A stretch of 63,772 nucleotides of DNA from an uncultured Granulosicoccaceae bacterium (GCA_938007995.1 CALLLW010000055.1:1-63772), one strand, 5' to 3'; numbered from the stretch's first letter, positions 7,637-17,103 are shown. A program made the numbers and translations. Notes: generated by a model not told the origin, from the sequence alone.

Positions 7637-9097
7637 ATGACACCTGAAAAAGAAGACCTCTGGTTTGCACCGCTTGGCGGCTGCGGCGAAATTGGCATGA
7701 ACCTGAACCTCTTCGGTCATAACGGCCAATGGTTAATCGTCGACTGTGGTTTAACGTTCTCGGACATACCTGAAAAACAATCTGATGTTGCATCTGATGG
7801 AGCGATAACAGCATCGGAAGCACGCAGCATTCGGCCCGCACCACAGGTCGATGGCGTTGCTGCGGCGCAAAGCAGACGCAACGTGCAGATGGCAGACCCT
7901 GCATTTATTGCTGACCGGGCTGATGCGATAGCCGGTATGGTGATCACTCACGCACACGAAGATCACATCGGTGCCGTGCCATACCTCTGGCCGCAGTTAA
8001 AATGCCCGATCTATACCACGGCTTTTACCGCCTACATTCTCAAGCGAAAACTGGCTGAATACAATTTGCTCGATGAAGTCACGATTCGTATTGTCGATGC
8101 CGGTGATGTGATCGACATCGGACCATTCAACGTTGAATGGATCAACATGACCCACTCGGTACCAGAGCCTTGCGCGCTGCTGATCAAAACCGATGCAGGC
8201 ACAGTATTTCACTCAGGTGACTGGAAGCTCGATGATCAACCTGTTGTCGGTGCACCGTACAACAAGGCAAGGTGCACCGAACTTGGCGCGGTAGAGATTG
8301 ACGCGATGATTTGCGACTCAACCAATGCAACGGTCACCGGCAAAACACCATCAGAGTCAGAACTCTACGCCGGTCTGCACCAACTCATCAGCAACTCACC
8401 GGGACGAGTAGTTGTGACCTGCTTCGGCAGTAATCTGGCCCGCGTTGCGACGCTTGCGAAAATTGCAGAAGCCACACAAAGACACGTAGGCATGATCGGC
8501 CGTTCAATGATAAACATGGTCAATGCAGGACGCGCTACAGGTTTGCTGGATACTGACATCAGTATTGTTGAAGCACAGCATCTCGGCTACCTGCCACCGG
8601 AATCTGTGCTACTGCTTGCTACAGGCAGTCAGGGTGAACCGCGAACCGCGCTGCACCGGCTCAGCACCAATACTTTCCGCGATATGCAACTTGAACCCAG
8701 TGATACAGTTATCTTCAGCTCAAAAGTGATACCCGGCAATGAAGCCAGTGTGGCCGCATTGATCAGCCGCCTTGAAGACATGGGTGTGACTGTTTTTGGC
8801 GAACACAATGTTGAATCACTGATTCACGCGTCCGGTCATCCGGCTGCTGAAGAGTTAATCACTATGTATCAGTGGGTGCAACCGGATATGCTGATCCCGG
8901 TACACGGTGAGCCGCAACACATGCAGGCAAATGCAGCGTTGGCAAAGCGCGCTGGTATCTCCATGCAAATACAAGGCGAAAACGGCGATCTGTTTATTAT
9001 CGCGCCGAATAAAGCCATCAGGCGCAATGTGCTGCCAACCGGCAGGCTGACTTTACAAGGGCGTAAACTGGTCCCTGCAACTGTTAGCGCTACGTGA
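7637..9097 (+). CDS. rnj: Ribonuclease J-type metallo-beta-lactamase/beta-CASP nuclease
   Basis: The protein opens with APLGGCGEIGMNLNLFGHNG and IVDCGLTF, the RNase J signature, and has the zinc motif HAHEDHIGAV (105-114). Further metal ligands lie in MTHSVPEP, FHSGDWK and the C-terminal IPVHGEPQH. The beta-CASP part carries FGSNLARV and ASGHPAAEE. RNase J performs 5'-3' exo- and endonucleolytic RNA turnover. Compared with relatives, about 35 extra low-complexity residues (roughly 50-85) sit between the first strand and the metal motif. At 486 residues it lacks the long C-terminal domain of the Bacillus enzymes. Its stop overlaps the GTG of the MATE gene by 4 bases, so the two are translationally coupled. 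It could instead be described as a generic RNase J-like hydrolase. Confidence 0.9.
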   Translation: MTPEKEDLWFAPLGGCGEIGMNLNLFGHNGQWLIVDCGLTFSDIPEKQSDVASDGAITASEARSIRPAPQVDGVAAAQSRRNVQMADPAFIADRADAIAGMVITHAHEDHIGAVPYLWPQLKCPIYTTAFTAYILKRKLAEYNLLDEVTIRIVDAGDVIDIGPFNVEWINMTHSVPEPCALLIKTDAGTVFHSGDWKLDDQPVVGAPYNKARCTELGAVEIDAMICDSTNATVTGKTPSESELYAGLHQLISNSPGRVVVTCFGSNLARVATLAKIAEATQRHVGMIGRSMINMVNAGRATGLLDTDISIVEAQHLGYLPPESVLLLATGSQGEPRTALHRLSTNTFRDMQLEPSDTVIFSSKVIPGNEASVAALISRLEDMGVTVFGEHNVESLIHASGHPAAEELITMYQWVQPDMLIPVHGEPQHMQANAALAKRAGISMQIQGENGDLFIIAPNKAIRRNVLPTGRLTLQGRKLVPATVSAT

Positions 9098-10491
9098 CCG
9101 AACACCGCGACCTGACCCAGGGGCCGGTCTCCGGTCACTTGATTGCCATGGCCGTACCCGCTGCAATGGGTATGATTTTCAATACGCTCTACAACCTGAC
9201 CGACTTCTGGTTTGCCGGCCAACTGTCTGATGATGCACTCGCCGGAGTATCTATTGCCGGCTCGGTGTTTTTTTTGATACTCAGTGGCAGCATCGGTATG
9301 CAAACCGGTACCACGGCCATGGTCGCCACAGAAGTTGGCCGAGGCAAAACCGACAGCGTAGCCAACTGGATAGACCAGGCCACCGGCCTCGGGTTGGTGT
9401 TGTCTGTGGCGTGTCTGGTTATCGGTCTGGCTGTTGCTGATCCACTGATTCGATTTCTAGGTGCCGAGGAGAATGTTGCCCCGTTTGCAAAAAGCTATGT
9501 GCTGATTGTGTTATGGGGCTGCTTTTCGTTTGTACTGTCCGGTGTTGCCGCCGGTGCGCTGATGGCATTGGGAGATACCAAATCCAACCGCAATGCACTG
9601 GCAGCCGGTTTGATCGCCAACCTGATTCTCAACCCGGTATTGATATTTATACTGAAGCTCGGTGTTGCCGGTCTTGCAATCGCCACCATCATTATCAAGC
9701 TCGCCACCGTGGCCTACCTTTACGGTGTGTTGAAAAAACGCACCGGCAGATGGGTACAACCTGCATTCAATATCAAAGACTGGCTCGAACTGCTAAAACA
9801 GGTAGCACCTGCAAGCTTCAATATGCTTACTGTTGTACTGGGTGGCTTCATCACTGTCAGCTTTATTGGCCGTTTTGGCAGCCAGAGCGTCGCAGGTTAT
9901 TCAGTCGGTCTGCGTATCGAACAGCTTTTGCTGCTACCTGCGCTGGGATTAAATTCTGCGGTCATGGCACTGGTTGGGCAAAACTTTGGAGCCGGCAATA
10001 CAGAACGCGTTAAAGAAACTTACATCAAGGCGCTATACACCGGATTGGGTATCGCCGTGTTTTCTATTCCTGTGATGATCTTCCTGTCACCTACTTTACT
10101 CAGTTTTTTTTCATCCAGTGAAACCATCATTAGCACTGGCACCACTTACCTCAGAATCGATGCATTGGCGTTTTTTGCCTATGTAGTGTTGTTTATCAGC
10201 GTCGCTTCTTTGCAGGCAATCAAAAAGCCGCTGTTTCCAATGTATCTCGGCCTTGCCAGACAACTGGTACTGCCGGCAATAATCAATTACTTTTTGATTG
10301 TTGTACTGGATCTGCCCATGATCTGGCTATTTGTATCAATAATTACAGTTGTCATTTGCAGTGCTGTTATTTCACACTGTTACACATGGAAGCAGCTAAA
10401 CCGGCTGCAGATCAGTACACCGCCGGCTCAACCTGCCAGCTCAGCCGGTCAGCAACGTTGCCAGCAATCTGGCCAGCAATCTGGCAACTGA
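9094..10491 (+). CDS. MATE family multidrug/cation antiporter
   Basis: This 465-residue integral membrane protein has about twelve hydrophobic segments in two homologous halves, opening with TQGPVSGHLIAMAVPAAMGM, the usual MATE N-terminus. The family exports drugs, flavins or organic cations in exchange for Na+ or H+. The start is GTG at 9094, overlapping the RNase J stop (GTGA). The last 25 residues are Gln/Ser/Pro-rich and contain a perfect 12-base tandem duplication (10461-10484) that lengthens the tail by four residues. An aminotransferase gene follows 37 bases later. Confidence 0.92.
   Translation: MTEHRDLTQGPVSGHLIAMAVPAAMGMIFNTLYNLTDFWFAGQLSDDALAGVSIAGSVFFLILSGSIGMQTGTTAMVATEVGRGKTDSVANWIDQATGLGLVLSVACLVIGLAVADPLIRFLGAEENVAPFAKSYVLIVLWGCFSFVLSGVAAGALMALGDTKSNRNALAAGLIANLILNPVLIFILKLGVAGLAIATIIIKLATVAYLYGVLKKRTGRWVQPAFNIKDWLELLKQVAPASFNMLTVVLGGFITVSFIGRFGSQSVAGYSVGLRIEQLLLLPALGLNSAVMALVGQNFGAGNTERVKETYIKALYTGLGIAVFSIPVMIFLSPTLLSFFSSSETIISTGTTYLRIDALAFFAYVVLFISVASLQAIKKPLFPMYLGLARQLVLPAIINYFLIVVLDLPMIWLFVSIITVVICSAVISHCYTWKQLNRLQISTPPAQPASSAGQQRCQQSGQQSGN
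10461..10484 (+). repeat. Perfect 12-base tandem duplication at the MATE 3' end
   Basis: CCAGCAATCTGG occurs twice head to tail in the last codons of the MATE gene, adding four residues in frame. It is one of several short tandem duplications near stop codons in this window. Confidence 0.85.
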
Positions 10492-10528
10492 CACAACCAA
10501 ACTTAAAATTCAGCCACGGAATATCACA

Positions 10529-11704
10529 ATGGCACTTTTTAATTTGCCGCAACCGGAACCCGATCCACTACTTCAGCTTATTGGCAAATACCGCGCTGAT
10601 AGCCGCACTGATAAAGTCGATCTCGGTGTCGGGGTCTATCGAAATGACCTGGGCGAAACACCGGTACTTGCCGCAGTAAAAGCGGCTGAAATGAGACTTC
10701 AGGAACACCAACTCACCAAGAGTTATCTCGGTCTTACCGGCGATACAGAGTTTGTAGAGACGTTGGGCGAGCTGCTTTTTGGCAACACCGCTACCGTTTC
10801 AGGTGCACAGACTCCGGGTGGCAGCGGCGCACTAAGACTGGCGGCAGAAATTTATAATCTTGCCCACCCGGATGGCACTCTTTGGATCGGCACACCCAGC
10901 TGGCCCAATCATATCCCGCTGACCGAATCGGCAGGAGTCCATACTAATACCTACCTGTACTTTGATCGCAACACACAACAGATACTGTTCGATAACCTGC
11001 TTGATACCATCGCACGAACACAACCGGGTGATGCCTTTATGCTGCACGGCTGTTGCCATAACCCGACCGGTGCTGACCTAAGCAATGATCAGTGGCAGGA
11101 GCTGGCAAGGCAACTCGCCGAGCACTCACTTATTCCAATCATTGACCTCGCTTATCACGGCCTCGGAGATGGCATGGCAGAGGATCTTGCCTCGACACGC
11201 CTTATCGTTGAAGTCTGCCCTGAGGTATTGGTTGCGACCAGCTGTTCAAAAAACTTCGGGCTCTACCGTGACAGAACCGGTGCGGTCTTCATGGCATCTC
11301 ATGATAAAAAAACCGCGTCAATTGCACAGGCAGTGTTTGGCCAGATTGCGCGAAAGATTTACTCAATGCCGCCGGATCATGGTGCGGCAGTTGTGCGAAT
11401 TATTCTGCAGGACAGCACACTGACCAATCAATGGCAGAGTGAACTGAGGCTCATGACATCCAGAGTAAAGTCTTTACGTCAGGCAATGGCGCAAGCCTGC
11501 CCGTCACTCGAGTTTGTTGTTCAGCAAAAAGGTATGTTTTCGCTGCTGCCATTATCCACTGCGCAGGTTCATTCCCTTATAAACGATCACGCGGTCTATC
11601 TTGCCGGTGATGGCCGCATCAATGTTGCAGGCTGCCAGATCCAACAGATAGACAAGTTTATTGAATCGCTAGAGTCAGTCGGCTTTACAGGCGTCTGCAG
11701 TTGA
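10529..11704 (+). CDS. Aspartate/aromatic amino acid aminotransferase (class I, PLP)
   Basis: The sequence matches the AspC/TyrB group: FNLPQPEPDPLL, DKVDLGVGVYRND, YLGLTGDTEF, HGCCHNPTGADL and the PLP-lysine motif SCSKNFGLYRDR. It transfers amino groups between glutamate and aspartate or aromatic 2-oxo acids in the cytoplasm. Length (391) is typical. The start is ATG at 10529. It may be co-transcribed with the RNase J and MATE genes (37-base gap). A strong bidirectional terminator follows. Substrate preference between aspartate and aromatic acids cannot be decided by eye. Confidence 0.92.
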   Translation: MALFNLPQPEPDPLLQLIGKYRADSRTDKVDLGVGVYRNDLGETPVLAAVKAAEMRLQEHQLTKSYLGLTGDTEFVETLGELLFGNTATVSGAQTPGGSGALRLAAEIYNLAHPDGTLWIGTPSWPNHIPLTESAGVHTNTYLYFDRNTQQILFDNLLDTIARTQPGDAFMLHGCCHNPTGADLSNDQWQELARQLAEHSLIPIIDLAYHGLGDGMAEDLASTRLIVEVCPEVLVATSCSKNFGLYRDRTGAVFMASHDKKTASIAQAVFGQIARKIYSMPPDHGAAVVRIILQDSTLTNQWQSELRLMTSRVKSLRQAMAQACPSLEFVVQQKGMFSLLPLSTAQVHSLINDHAVYLAGDGRINVAGCQIQQIDKFIESLESVGFTGVCS

Positions 11705-11735
11705 GGCAGTCAGGTCGAATACCTGTTTTTACAAA

Positions 11736-11766
11736 AAAAGCCGCGCCAAGTTTTAACGCGGCTTTT
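11736..11766. terminator. Bidirectional Rho-independent terminator
   Basis: AAAAGCCGCG (11736-11745) pairs with CGCGGCTTTT (11757-11766) around an 11-base loop. A-rich sequence on the left and T-rich sequence on the right let it serve both the plus-strand aminotransferase and the convergent minus-strand lipoprotein gene. Confidence 0.9.
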
Positions 11767-11797
11767 ATTTTTGATTGCTGACGATCAGTTCATTTAG

Positions 11798-12856
11798 TCA
11801 GTATTGACGGTTAATCTGATAAGTGTGCAGATCGAACTCACCTGATCCATGCCAGATCTCTGTGCCCATTAAAATATTTGCAAGACAATCAGTGTCTTTA
11901 AGCGGGTACAGGTTGTATTGCACTGCCCTGTCTCGTGCAATGTTAAGCAACTCGGTATATAGAACTGTACCGGACAGGGTTTCATCCTGTGCAACAAACG
12001 CAATATAGTCCTGTACGCCAGTCCGTTGAAGACCGGCAACTTTCGTATACACGTTGTATAAACGTCCGTCAGAGGTTGTGACTGTATCAATCGGGCCACC
12101 ACCAGCCGGTTCTCGCTCATCAAGCTTCAACCAAACCATCATTTCGAAAATGGTATTGTCAGTGTCTCTTTCACCAGAGCGTTGAATATCACATGAGTCA
12201 TGAAAGAAAGACTCGATAGCAATGTTGAACTCAGAGTCAGTACCACCGACAGTCGGCGATTCAGACCGCCACCCGCTATATTGAAAGCCATAGTCAATGG
12301 TAAACACCGGTGCGTCGAATATCTCTACAGGCAGACCGGTTTCTTCAAACGTACCGGAGCGCTCCCCACCTGACTTAGTGCCATAAATGATTTCCGGATA
12401 CGATTTGGTATTAAAAACGCTGCCGTTGGTATCACCTTCAGCACCCCAGTCCCACTCATACCTGACGCCATAACCGTCGTCTGTTTCAAACAGGCTTATA
12501 TCCTGATACCACAACGGATAAGTTGCAGCACTCGCATTCCAGGGGTTATTGCTGACAAGAAAACTACCATAACGCAGACCCGGCCAGCTGGCTACCCGAC
12601 TGGAATCTACCGTTTGTATACCCGTGTCAGAGAATAAATCAGCACCGTTTGGTTTCAGCGTTGCCGAGTCAGAGGCGAAAAAACCACCGGCGGGACTAGG
12701 GCGATTTTCAGCAATCTCAGACGGTGTCACCGTGTTATTACGCGTGTCTTCGATCGGTGTCAGATCTGCAACCTCGCTGACATTGCCGGTATCACCACCG
12801 CCACAGGCACTTACAATTGCAAGCGACACGGCTGCTGCGCATATTTTAAATTTCAT
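11798..12856 (-). CDS. Hypothetical lipoprotein, 352 residues
   Basis: The signal peptide ends in the lipobox VSAC (Cys at residue 18) followed by GGGDTG, so the protein is predicted to be an outer-membrane-type lipoprotein. The mature part has many Trp, Tyr and Gly and reads like a beta-sandwich (RYEWDWGAEGDTNGS, FTIDYGFQYSGWRSES, EMMVWLKLDERE). This pattern recalls glycoside-hydrolase family 12 or other jelly-roll lectin-like proteins, but I cannot confirm catalytic glutamates. It converges on the aminotransferase and shares its terminator. Confidence 0.75.
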   Translation of the reverse strand: MKFKICAAAVSLAIVSACGGGDTGNVSEVADLTPIEDTRNNTVTPSEIAENRPSPAGGFFASDSATLKPNGADLFSDTGIQTVDSSRVASWPGLRYGSFLVSNNPWNASAATYPLWYQDISLFETDDGYGVRYEWDWGAEGDTNGSVFNTKSYPEIIYGTKSGGERSGTFEETGLPVEIFDAPVFTIDYGFQYSGWRSESPTVGGTDSEFNIAIESFFHDSCDIQRSGERDTDNTIFEMMVWLKLDEREPAGGGPIDTVTTSDGRLYNVYTKVAGLQRTGVQDYIAFVAQDETLSGTVLYTELLNIARDRAVQYNLYPLKDTDCLANILMGTEIWHGSGEFDLHTYQINRQY

Positions 12857-13009
12857 TGCTTTCTCTTAACACAAGTGACGACCGGGCGCTGCATAACTGC
12901 CACCACACAATCGTCAGAAGGGTTTGACATTCACTAACAATGAGTCGGCAGAGAAAAAATTAACTTAATGCCTCATAGTTGATGACCACGATACCGCTGC
13001 CAGAGAACC

Positions 13010-14050
13010 TCAGCGATAGAGTTGCTGCCAGCACGGAAGCGTATCTCCGGCACTTTGACTTGCCTCATAAACACCACGTGCCACGGCTCGGGAGAGACAC
13101 ACAGATGCCGCGTGACCCAATGCTGCTTCTGTGGATGCCTCGGTGGCCGCCTGGGTGGTAGCTTGGGTGGCCGCTTGGGTGGCAGGTTCTGTGGTAGCAG
13201 TGCCCGCAGTGCTGATTGCAAACACAAGATCACCATCAAACAACGTATGTGCCGGCACTATCGCTCGCGCCAGTCCATCGTGACTGACAGTTGCCAGCCG
13301 CTTTAGCTGGCTGCTGGTCAATGGCGCATCGGTTGCCACAACCGCAATGGTCGTGTTGGCACCCGGTGAATCTGAAAGCGCATCGTGGTCGGATTCAAGC
13401 AATGAATAATCAGTGCAGACTCCACAACTACCAAACTCCGCATGCTGCTCAAAAGGTGCCGCCCAGAACTGGCCTTTATTTCCGCATACCACTGAGCCAC
13501 GGGCATTAACCACAACCAGCGCACCCACCATTGAACCATCGGGCATAACCACAGATGCAGAGCCAAGCCCACCTTTTAGATTAACTGTGGTGGCACCAAA
13601 CCCTGCTCCGCTGCTGCCAAGCTCAAAATCTGATCCGGCATTCTGCAGAGCCTGTTTGCCAAGCAGCGGATAAGGGTTGCTGCTCCACTGTTTGTTACCA
13701 CCATTGAGTAAATCAAAAATTATTGCGGCAGATACCAGTGGCACTTTTACATCACCAACCTCAAACCCCCTGCCCCGCTGACGCAGTTCATCCATCACAC
13801 CACCAGCTGCATCCAGCCCGAATGCCGATCCACCGGATAGTACAATCGCATCTATCGCGCTGACCAGTTTGTCAGAAGCGAGTAGATCCGTTTCACGGGT
13901 ACCAGGCGCACCGCCGCGAACATCCACCGATGCACAGAATGGTTGATCGGCGGTAATTACCGTGGTGCCACTCTTGAGCTTCGGGTCGTCGGCGTTTCCA
14001 ACATAGAGGCCGGCAACGTCGGTTATTAAATTTCCAGGCCCGCTTCTGAT
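13010..14050 (-). CDS. P1/DmpA-family peptidase (NylC-like), apparent ATC start
   Basis: The family N-terminus GPGNLITDVAGLYVGNADD is encoded upstream of the first conventional start codon (a GTG at 13927), and the frame is open back to a TGA near 14095. The only start with good signals is ATC at 14050-14048, behind AGGAGAG (complement of 14058-14064). This gives about 346 residues. These N-terminal-nucleophile hydrolases cleave themselves in front of a Ser/Thr; here PGANTTIAVVATDAPL offers the catalytic Thr. They act as D-aminopeptidases or amidases. A Thr/Ala/Gln-rich insert of about 30 residues (complement of about 13110-13200) lies near the C-terminus. Alternatives are a true start at the internal GTG, which would truncate the fold, or a sequencing error. 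Confidence 0.82.
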   Translation of the reverse strand: MRSGPGNLITDVAGLYVGNADDPKLKSGTTVITADQPFCASVDVRGGAPGTRETDLLASDKLVSAIDAIVLSGGSAFGLDAAGGVMDELRQRGRGFEVGDVKVPLVSAAIIFDLLNGGNKQWSSNPYPLLGKQALQNAGSDFELGSSGAGFGATTVNLKGGLGSASVVMPDGSMVGALVVVNARGSVVCGNKGQFWAAPFEQHAEFGSCGVCTDYSLLESDHDALSDSPGANTTIAVVATDAPLTSSQLKRLATVSHDGLARAIVPAHTLFDGDLVFAISTAGTATTEPATQAATQATTQAATEASTEAALGHAASVCLSRAVARGVYEASQSAGDTLPCWQQLYR

Positions 14051-14057
14051 ATTGCTG

Positions 14058-14064
14058 CTCTCCT
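14058..14064 (-). promoter_or_regulatory. Strong Shine-Dalgarno site supporting the ATC start
   Basis: AGGAGAG on the complement, 7 bases before ATC at 14050. It is one of the best ribosome binding sites in the window and no ATG, GTG or TTG in the correct frame lies downstream of it before the conserved domain begins. Confidence 0.65.
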
Positions 14065-14207
14065 GATGTGAATCACGTGGTGATGAGTTAAACGATAATA
14101 ATCAACGCACAGTAACAAAGTAACGTTTACCGGCCAGCGATATGGCCTGTGACTTAACACAACAATGGACTTGATCTGCTGCGAGGCTTACTCTCTGCGA
14201 CCGCTTC

Positions 14208-15125
14208 ATGCTCAACTATAGCCGTATACCCATGCCGCGCCAATCCATTCTATCCAGTCGTGTGCCAACCTCGTTTGTGATACCCGCGTTGTTTGTGTTT
14301 CTTTGGAGTACGGGTTTCATCGGATCAAAGATTGTTGTGCAGTATGCGCCGCCCCTTACCTTTTTGATTTTCAGAATGTCACTTGCTGCAACAGTCCTGC
14401 TTGCGTTGCTGTCAATAACCGACAGTAAGTGGCCACACAGATTTTCAGACTACCTGCACTCAGCACTGGTTGGTGCCCTGGTGCATGCGATATATCTCGG
14501 TGGTGTGTTCTGGGCCATCTCTATTGGCACCGGTGCCGGACTGAGCTCACTGATCGTCGGACTTCAGCCACTGCTGACACTATGTCTGGCCATGGCTCTG
14601 CTGGGCGAAAAAGCCGGCCTGCTGAAAATTACCGGTATCCTGATCGGGTTGGTCGGGTTCATGATAGTCATCATCGAGCGCACCACAATCGATCAGCTCG
14701 ATGCCACAGGTCTGATACTGTGCACCGTATCATTACTGGGTATTTCTGCTGGCACTGTCTATCAGAAAAAAATCTCAACCAGCATCGATTTACTGCCCGG
14801 TGTATTTATACAGTACGTTGGCGCAACGCTAACGCTATTACCATTAGCGTTGGTGTTTGAAGAATTTAACATCCAATGGAATATTGAATTTGTTCTAGCG
14901 AGCATCTGGCTGGTACTGGTGCTGTCTATCGGTGCTGTCTTGCTGCTGATGCGTCTGATTCAATCATCTGAAGCAGGCAATGTGGCCAGCCTGTTTTATC
15001 TTGTACCACCACTTACAGCGCTTGAAGCCTTCCTGCTGTTTAATGAAGCTCTGTCACGTATTGCCGTGTTTGGTATGCTGCTTTGCGTCGCTGGCGTAGC
15101 AATGGTGTTACATCAACGTAGTTAA
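14208..15125 (+). CDS. EamA/DMT-superfamily transporter
   Basis: The 305-residue protein has about ten hydrophobic segments in two EamA repeats. The first contains FVFLWSTGFIGSKIVV and APPLTFLIFRM, the second SIGAVLLLMRLIQSSEAGNVASL and the LVPPLTALEAFLLFNE motif. Such proteins export amino acids or other small metabolites. The ATG at 14208 fits the family length. It is divergent from the P1 peptidase gene. Confidence 0.9.
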   Translation: MLNYSRIPMPRQSILSSRVPTSFVIPALFVFLWSTGFIGSKIVVQYAPPLTFLIFRMSLAATVLLALLSITDSKWPHRFSDYLHSALVGALVHAIYLGGVFWAISIGTGAGLSSLIVGLQPLLTLCLAMALLGEKAGLLKITGILIGLVGFMIVIIERTTIDQLDATGLILCTVSLLGISAGTVYQKKISTSIDLLPGVFIQYVGATLTLLPLALVFEEFNIQWNIEFVLASIWLVLVLSIGAVLLLMRLIQSSEAGNVASLFYLVPPLTALEAFLLFNEALSRIAVFGMLLCVAGVAMVLHQRS

Positions 15126-15140
15126 CATCTCTTGCCGTTT

Positions 15141-15159
15141 GGCAACATTAAATGTTGCC
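15141..15159. repeat. Tight palindrome after the EamA gene
   Basis: GGCAACATT and AATGTTGCC flank one base, 15 bases after the EamA stop. The word GGCAACATTAAA recurs at about 15257-15268 just before the next gene. It may be a weak terminator (no U tract follows) or a protein-binding site for the downstream lipoprotein gene. Confidence 0.4.
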
Positions 15160-15286
15160 TCGATTTCACACCAAATCCTGTACTTTGGCTCCCACCACGG
15201 TACCAGTTGTTGTACGCTATCGACATGACATTGAATTTAAATGCCGACCACAAATCGGCAACATTAAACCCTGAATCAATCTGCAA

Positions 15287-17005
15287 GTGACAGCTCAACA
15301 CATGCCCGGTCGACCCGCGACAGTTCTCACATTAACTCAACGACTCCTGCAAGCTCTGGTACCAACTGCGTGCGCGCTTACGTTGATCTCTGCCTGCAAC
15401 GGCAGCTCTGACGGTATCACCAGCGGCAGTGCAGCAGCCGAATCCACTGAGCCGGCTTTTTTTTCCGGTACAGTCTCCACCCCCAGAGGTATCACTGAGC
15501 AGGTTATTTCGCTTAAGTCACCCGACGGAAGCATCAGCCAGACAGCAGTTGATGAATTGGGAAGATTCACCATCGAAACCACCACCGCAGACCGCTATTT
15601 GCTGCGTGCCGATCTGGGCAATGACAACTATCTATACAGCGTCGCACACCTCACTGACCCTGTTGCCAATCGAAAGAATATTCATAGTTACACTGATCTT
15701 GTCGCCCGCACATGGTTCGCTGACCTGGGGCTGGATATCGACTCGGTGTTTGCCAGCAGTGCCGGTATAGAGAACTTTCCAGATGAACAAACCATCAGTC
15801 TTATAGATACCAACGTCCAGGCTATCGTTTCTGATGTAATGCAGGCATACGGATTGGCAGACGCGTCTCTCGCCACCGACGACTTCGCTGCCAACGATAC
15901 AGGTGTTGACCGATTCCTCAATGAAAACCCGGTGATAATCCGCGACAACCGCGCCACGATTATTGTTAATGACCCAATGACCAACCTGCAGGCAACTGCA
16001 GTGGATCGCGTACGCCTAATCACGTCGTTTGGTGAAACAGATATCACCCCGCCCAGCCAGCCACAGGATTTGCGCGCGCTTGGCAGCCGCAGCATGATTG
16101 AAGTGATGTCAGCGGGCACGGTAGTCGATGAGGCTATTGTTCTGGCATGGTCCACTGCGACAGATAACATCGGCGTTGCAAGCTATGAAATATTCCGCGA
16201 TGACGTTTTGATAGATCACACACCCTTTCCGATCTACCGGGATACCAACGTTGTGCCTGCAACCAACTACACCTACGCGATTGTGTCTATCGATGAAACA
16301 GGCAATCGATCAGCACCGTCATTGCCAGTGACCGGCAGTACCCTGCTACAAGACGACACCACACCACCACAGATTCCTTCTTCGGCAACTCTGAATGCGA
16401 GCACCGAGAGCATCGAAGTCTTCTGGACACAATCTGATCTTAATGACCTTGTTCGATTTGAGGTTACGCGTACCGGTGGCGATGTCATTCTTGTTCGCGA
16501 AGTCACCTCACCAAGGCTAAACGACATAACCGTGGCAAGCGGCACAGAATATTGCTACACCATCGTGGCCGTTGATGCGTCCGGCAACCGATCCGAGCCT
16601 AATCCGCGCGCCTGCATCACAACCTCCGGCGTTGTGGTTACAGCACCGGACATGACCGTCACACCAGCGACTGTCGAGCTGGCACAGTCGTCGATATCAG
16701 GGGCGGAGGGCACGGTGATCAGCGCTTTTATCAACCGACTGGATGATTCCAGTGGCGAGATCAGCATTGATTATGTGATCACACCCGGCACTGCGATTGC
16801 CGAAGAAGACTATGTCGCTACCGATGGCACACTGGTGTGGGCTGATGGCGATATTGTTGCCAAACAGATCGATATCAGCCTGCTACCTGACGATCTGGTT
16901 GAAGACACTGAAACACTCACCATTGTGTTGACCAGTGGCTCACCGGATGTAGTAGTAACTAACGCGATCACCACCGTTAACATCACTGATATCAACCAAC
17001 CCTGA
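15287..17005 (+). CDS. Surface lipoprotein with two FnIII domains and a Calx-beta domain
   Basis: GTG at 15287 is the likely start, with ATG at 15302 as an alternative. A signal peptide ends in LISAC (Cys about residue 37), predicting a lipid anchor. After a beta-rich region there are two fibronectin type III-like domains, each introduced by TPPSQP or TPPQIP and ending with NRSAPS or NRSEPN. A Calx-beta domain follows (EDYVATDGTLVWADGD, then VEDTETLTIVLTSG). Such domains mediate adhesion and Ca2+ binding at the cell surface. There is no catalytic motif. It appears to be a single-gene unit. Confidence 0.85.
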   Translation: MTAQHMPGRPATVLTLTQRLLQALVPTACALTLISACNGSSDGITSGSAAAESTEPAFFSGTVSTPRGITEQVISLKSPDGSISQTAVDELGRFTIETTTADRYLLRADLGNDNYLYSVAHLTDPVANRKNIHSYTDLVARTWFADLGLDIDSVFASSAGIENFPDEQTISLIDTNVQAIVSDVMQAYGLADASLATDDFAANDTGVDRFLNENPVIIRDNRATIIVNDPMTNLQATAVDRVRLITSFGETDITPPSQPQDLRALGSRSMIEVMSAGTVVDEAIVLAWSTATDNIGVASYEIFRDDVLIDHTPFPIYRDTNVVPATNYTYAIVSIDETGNRSAPSLPVTGSTLLQDDTTPPQIPSSATLNASTESIEVFWTQSDLNDLVRFEVTRTGGDVILVREVTSPRLNDITVASGTEYCYTIVAVDASGNRSEPNPRACITTSGVVVTAPDMTVTPATVELAQSSISGAEGTVISAFINRLDDSSGEISIDYVITPGTAIAEEDYVATDGTLVWADGDIVAKQIDISLLPDDLVEDTETLTIVLTSGSPDVVVTNAITTVNITDINQP

Positions 17006-17049
17006 TACTCTGCCAACGCGGATTTGCACACCGTAATAATCATTACTAA

Positions 17050-17081
17050 CAGATAAACGCTTATCGACGAGCGTTTATCTG
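17050..17081 (+). terminator. Perfect hairpin downstream of the FnIII lipoprotein
   Basis: CAGATAAACGCT (17050-17061) and AGCGTTTATCTG (17070-17081) enclose an 8-base loop, 45 bases after the stop. It lacks a U tract, so it may stabilise the 3' end rather than terminate by itself. Confidence 0.55.
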
Positions 17082-17103
17082 GTCGGCTACCGAGGTTCAG
17101 GCC

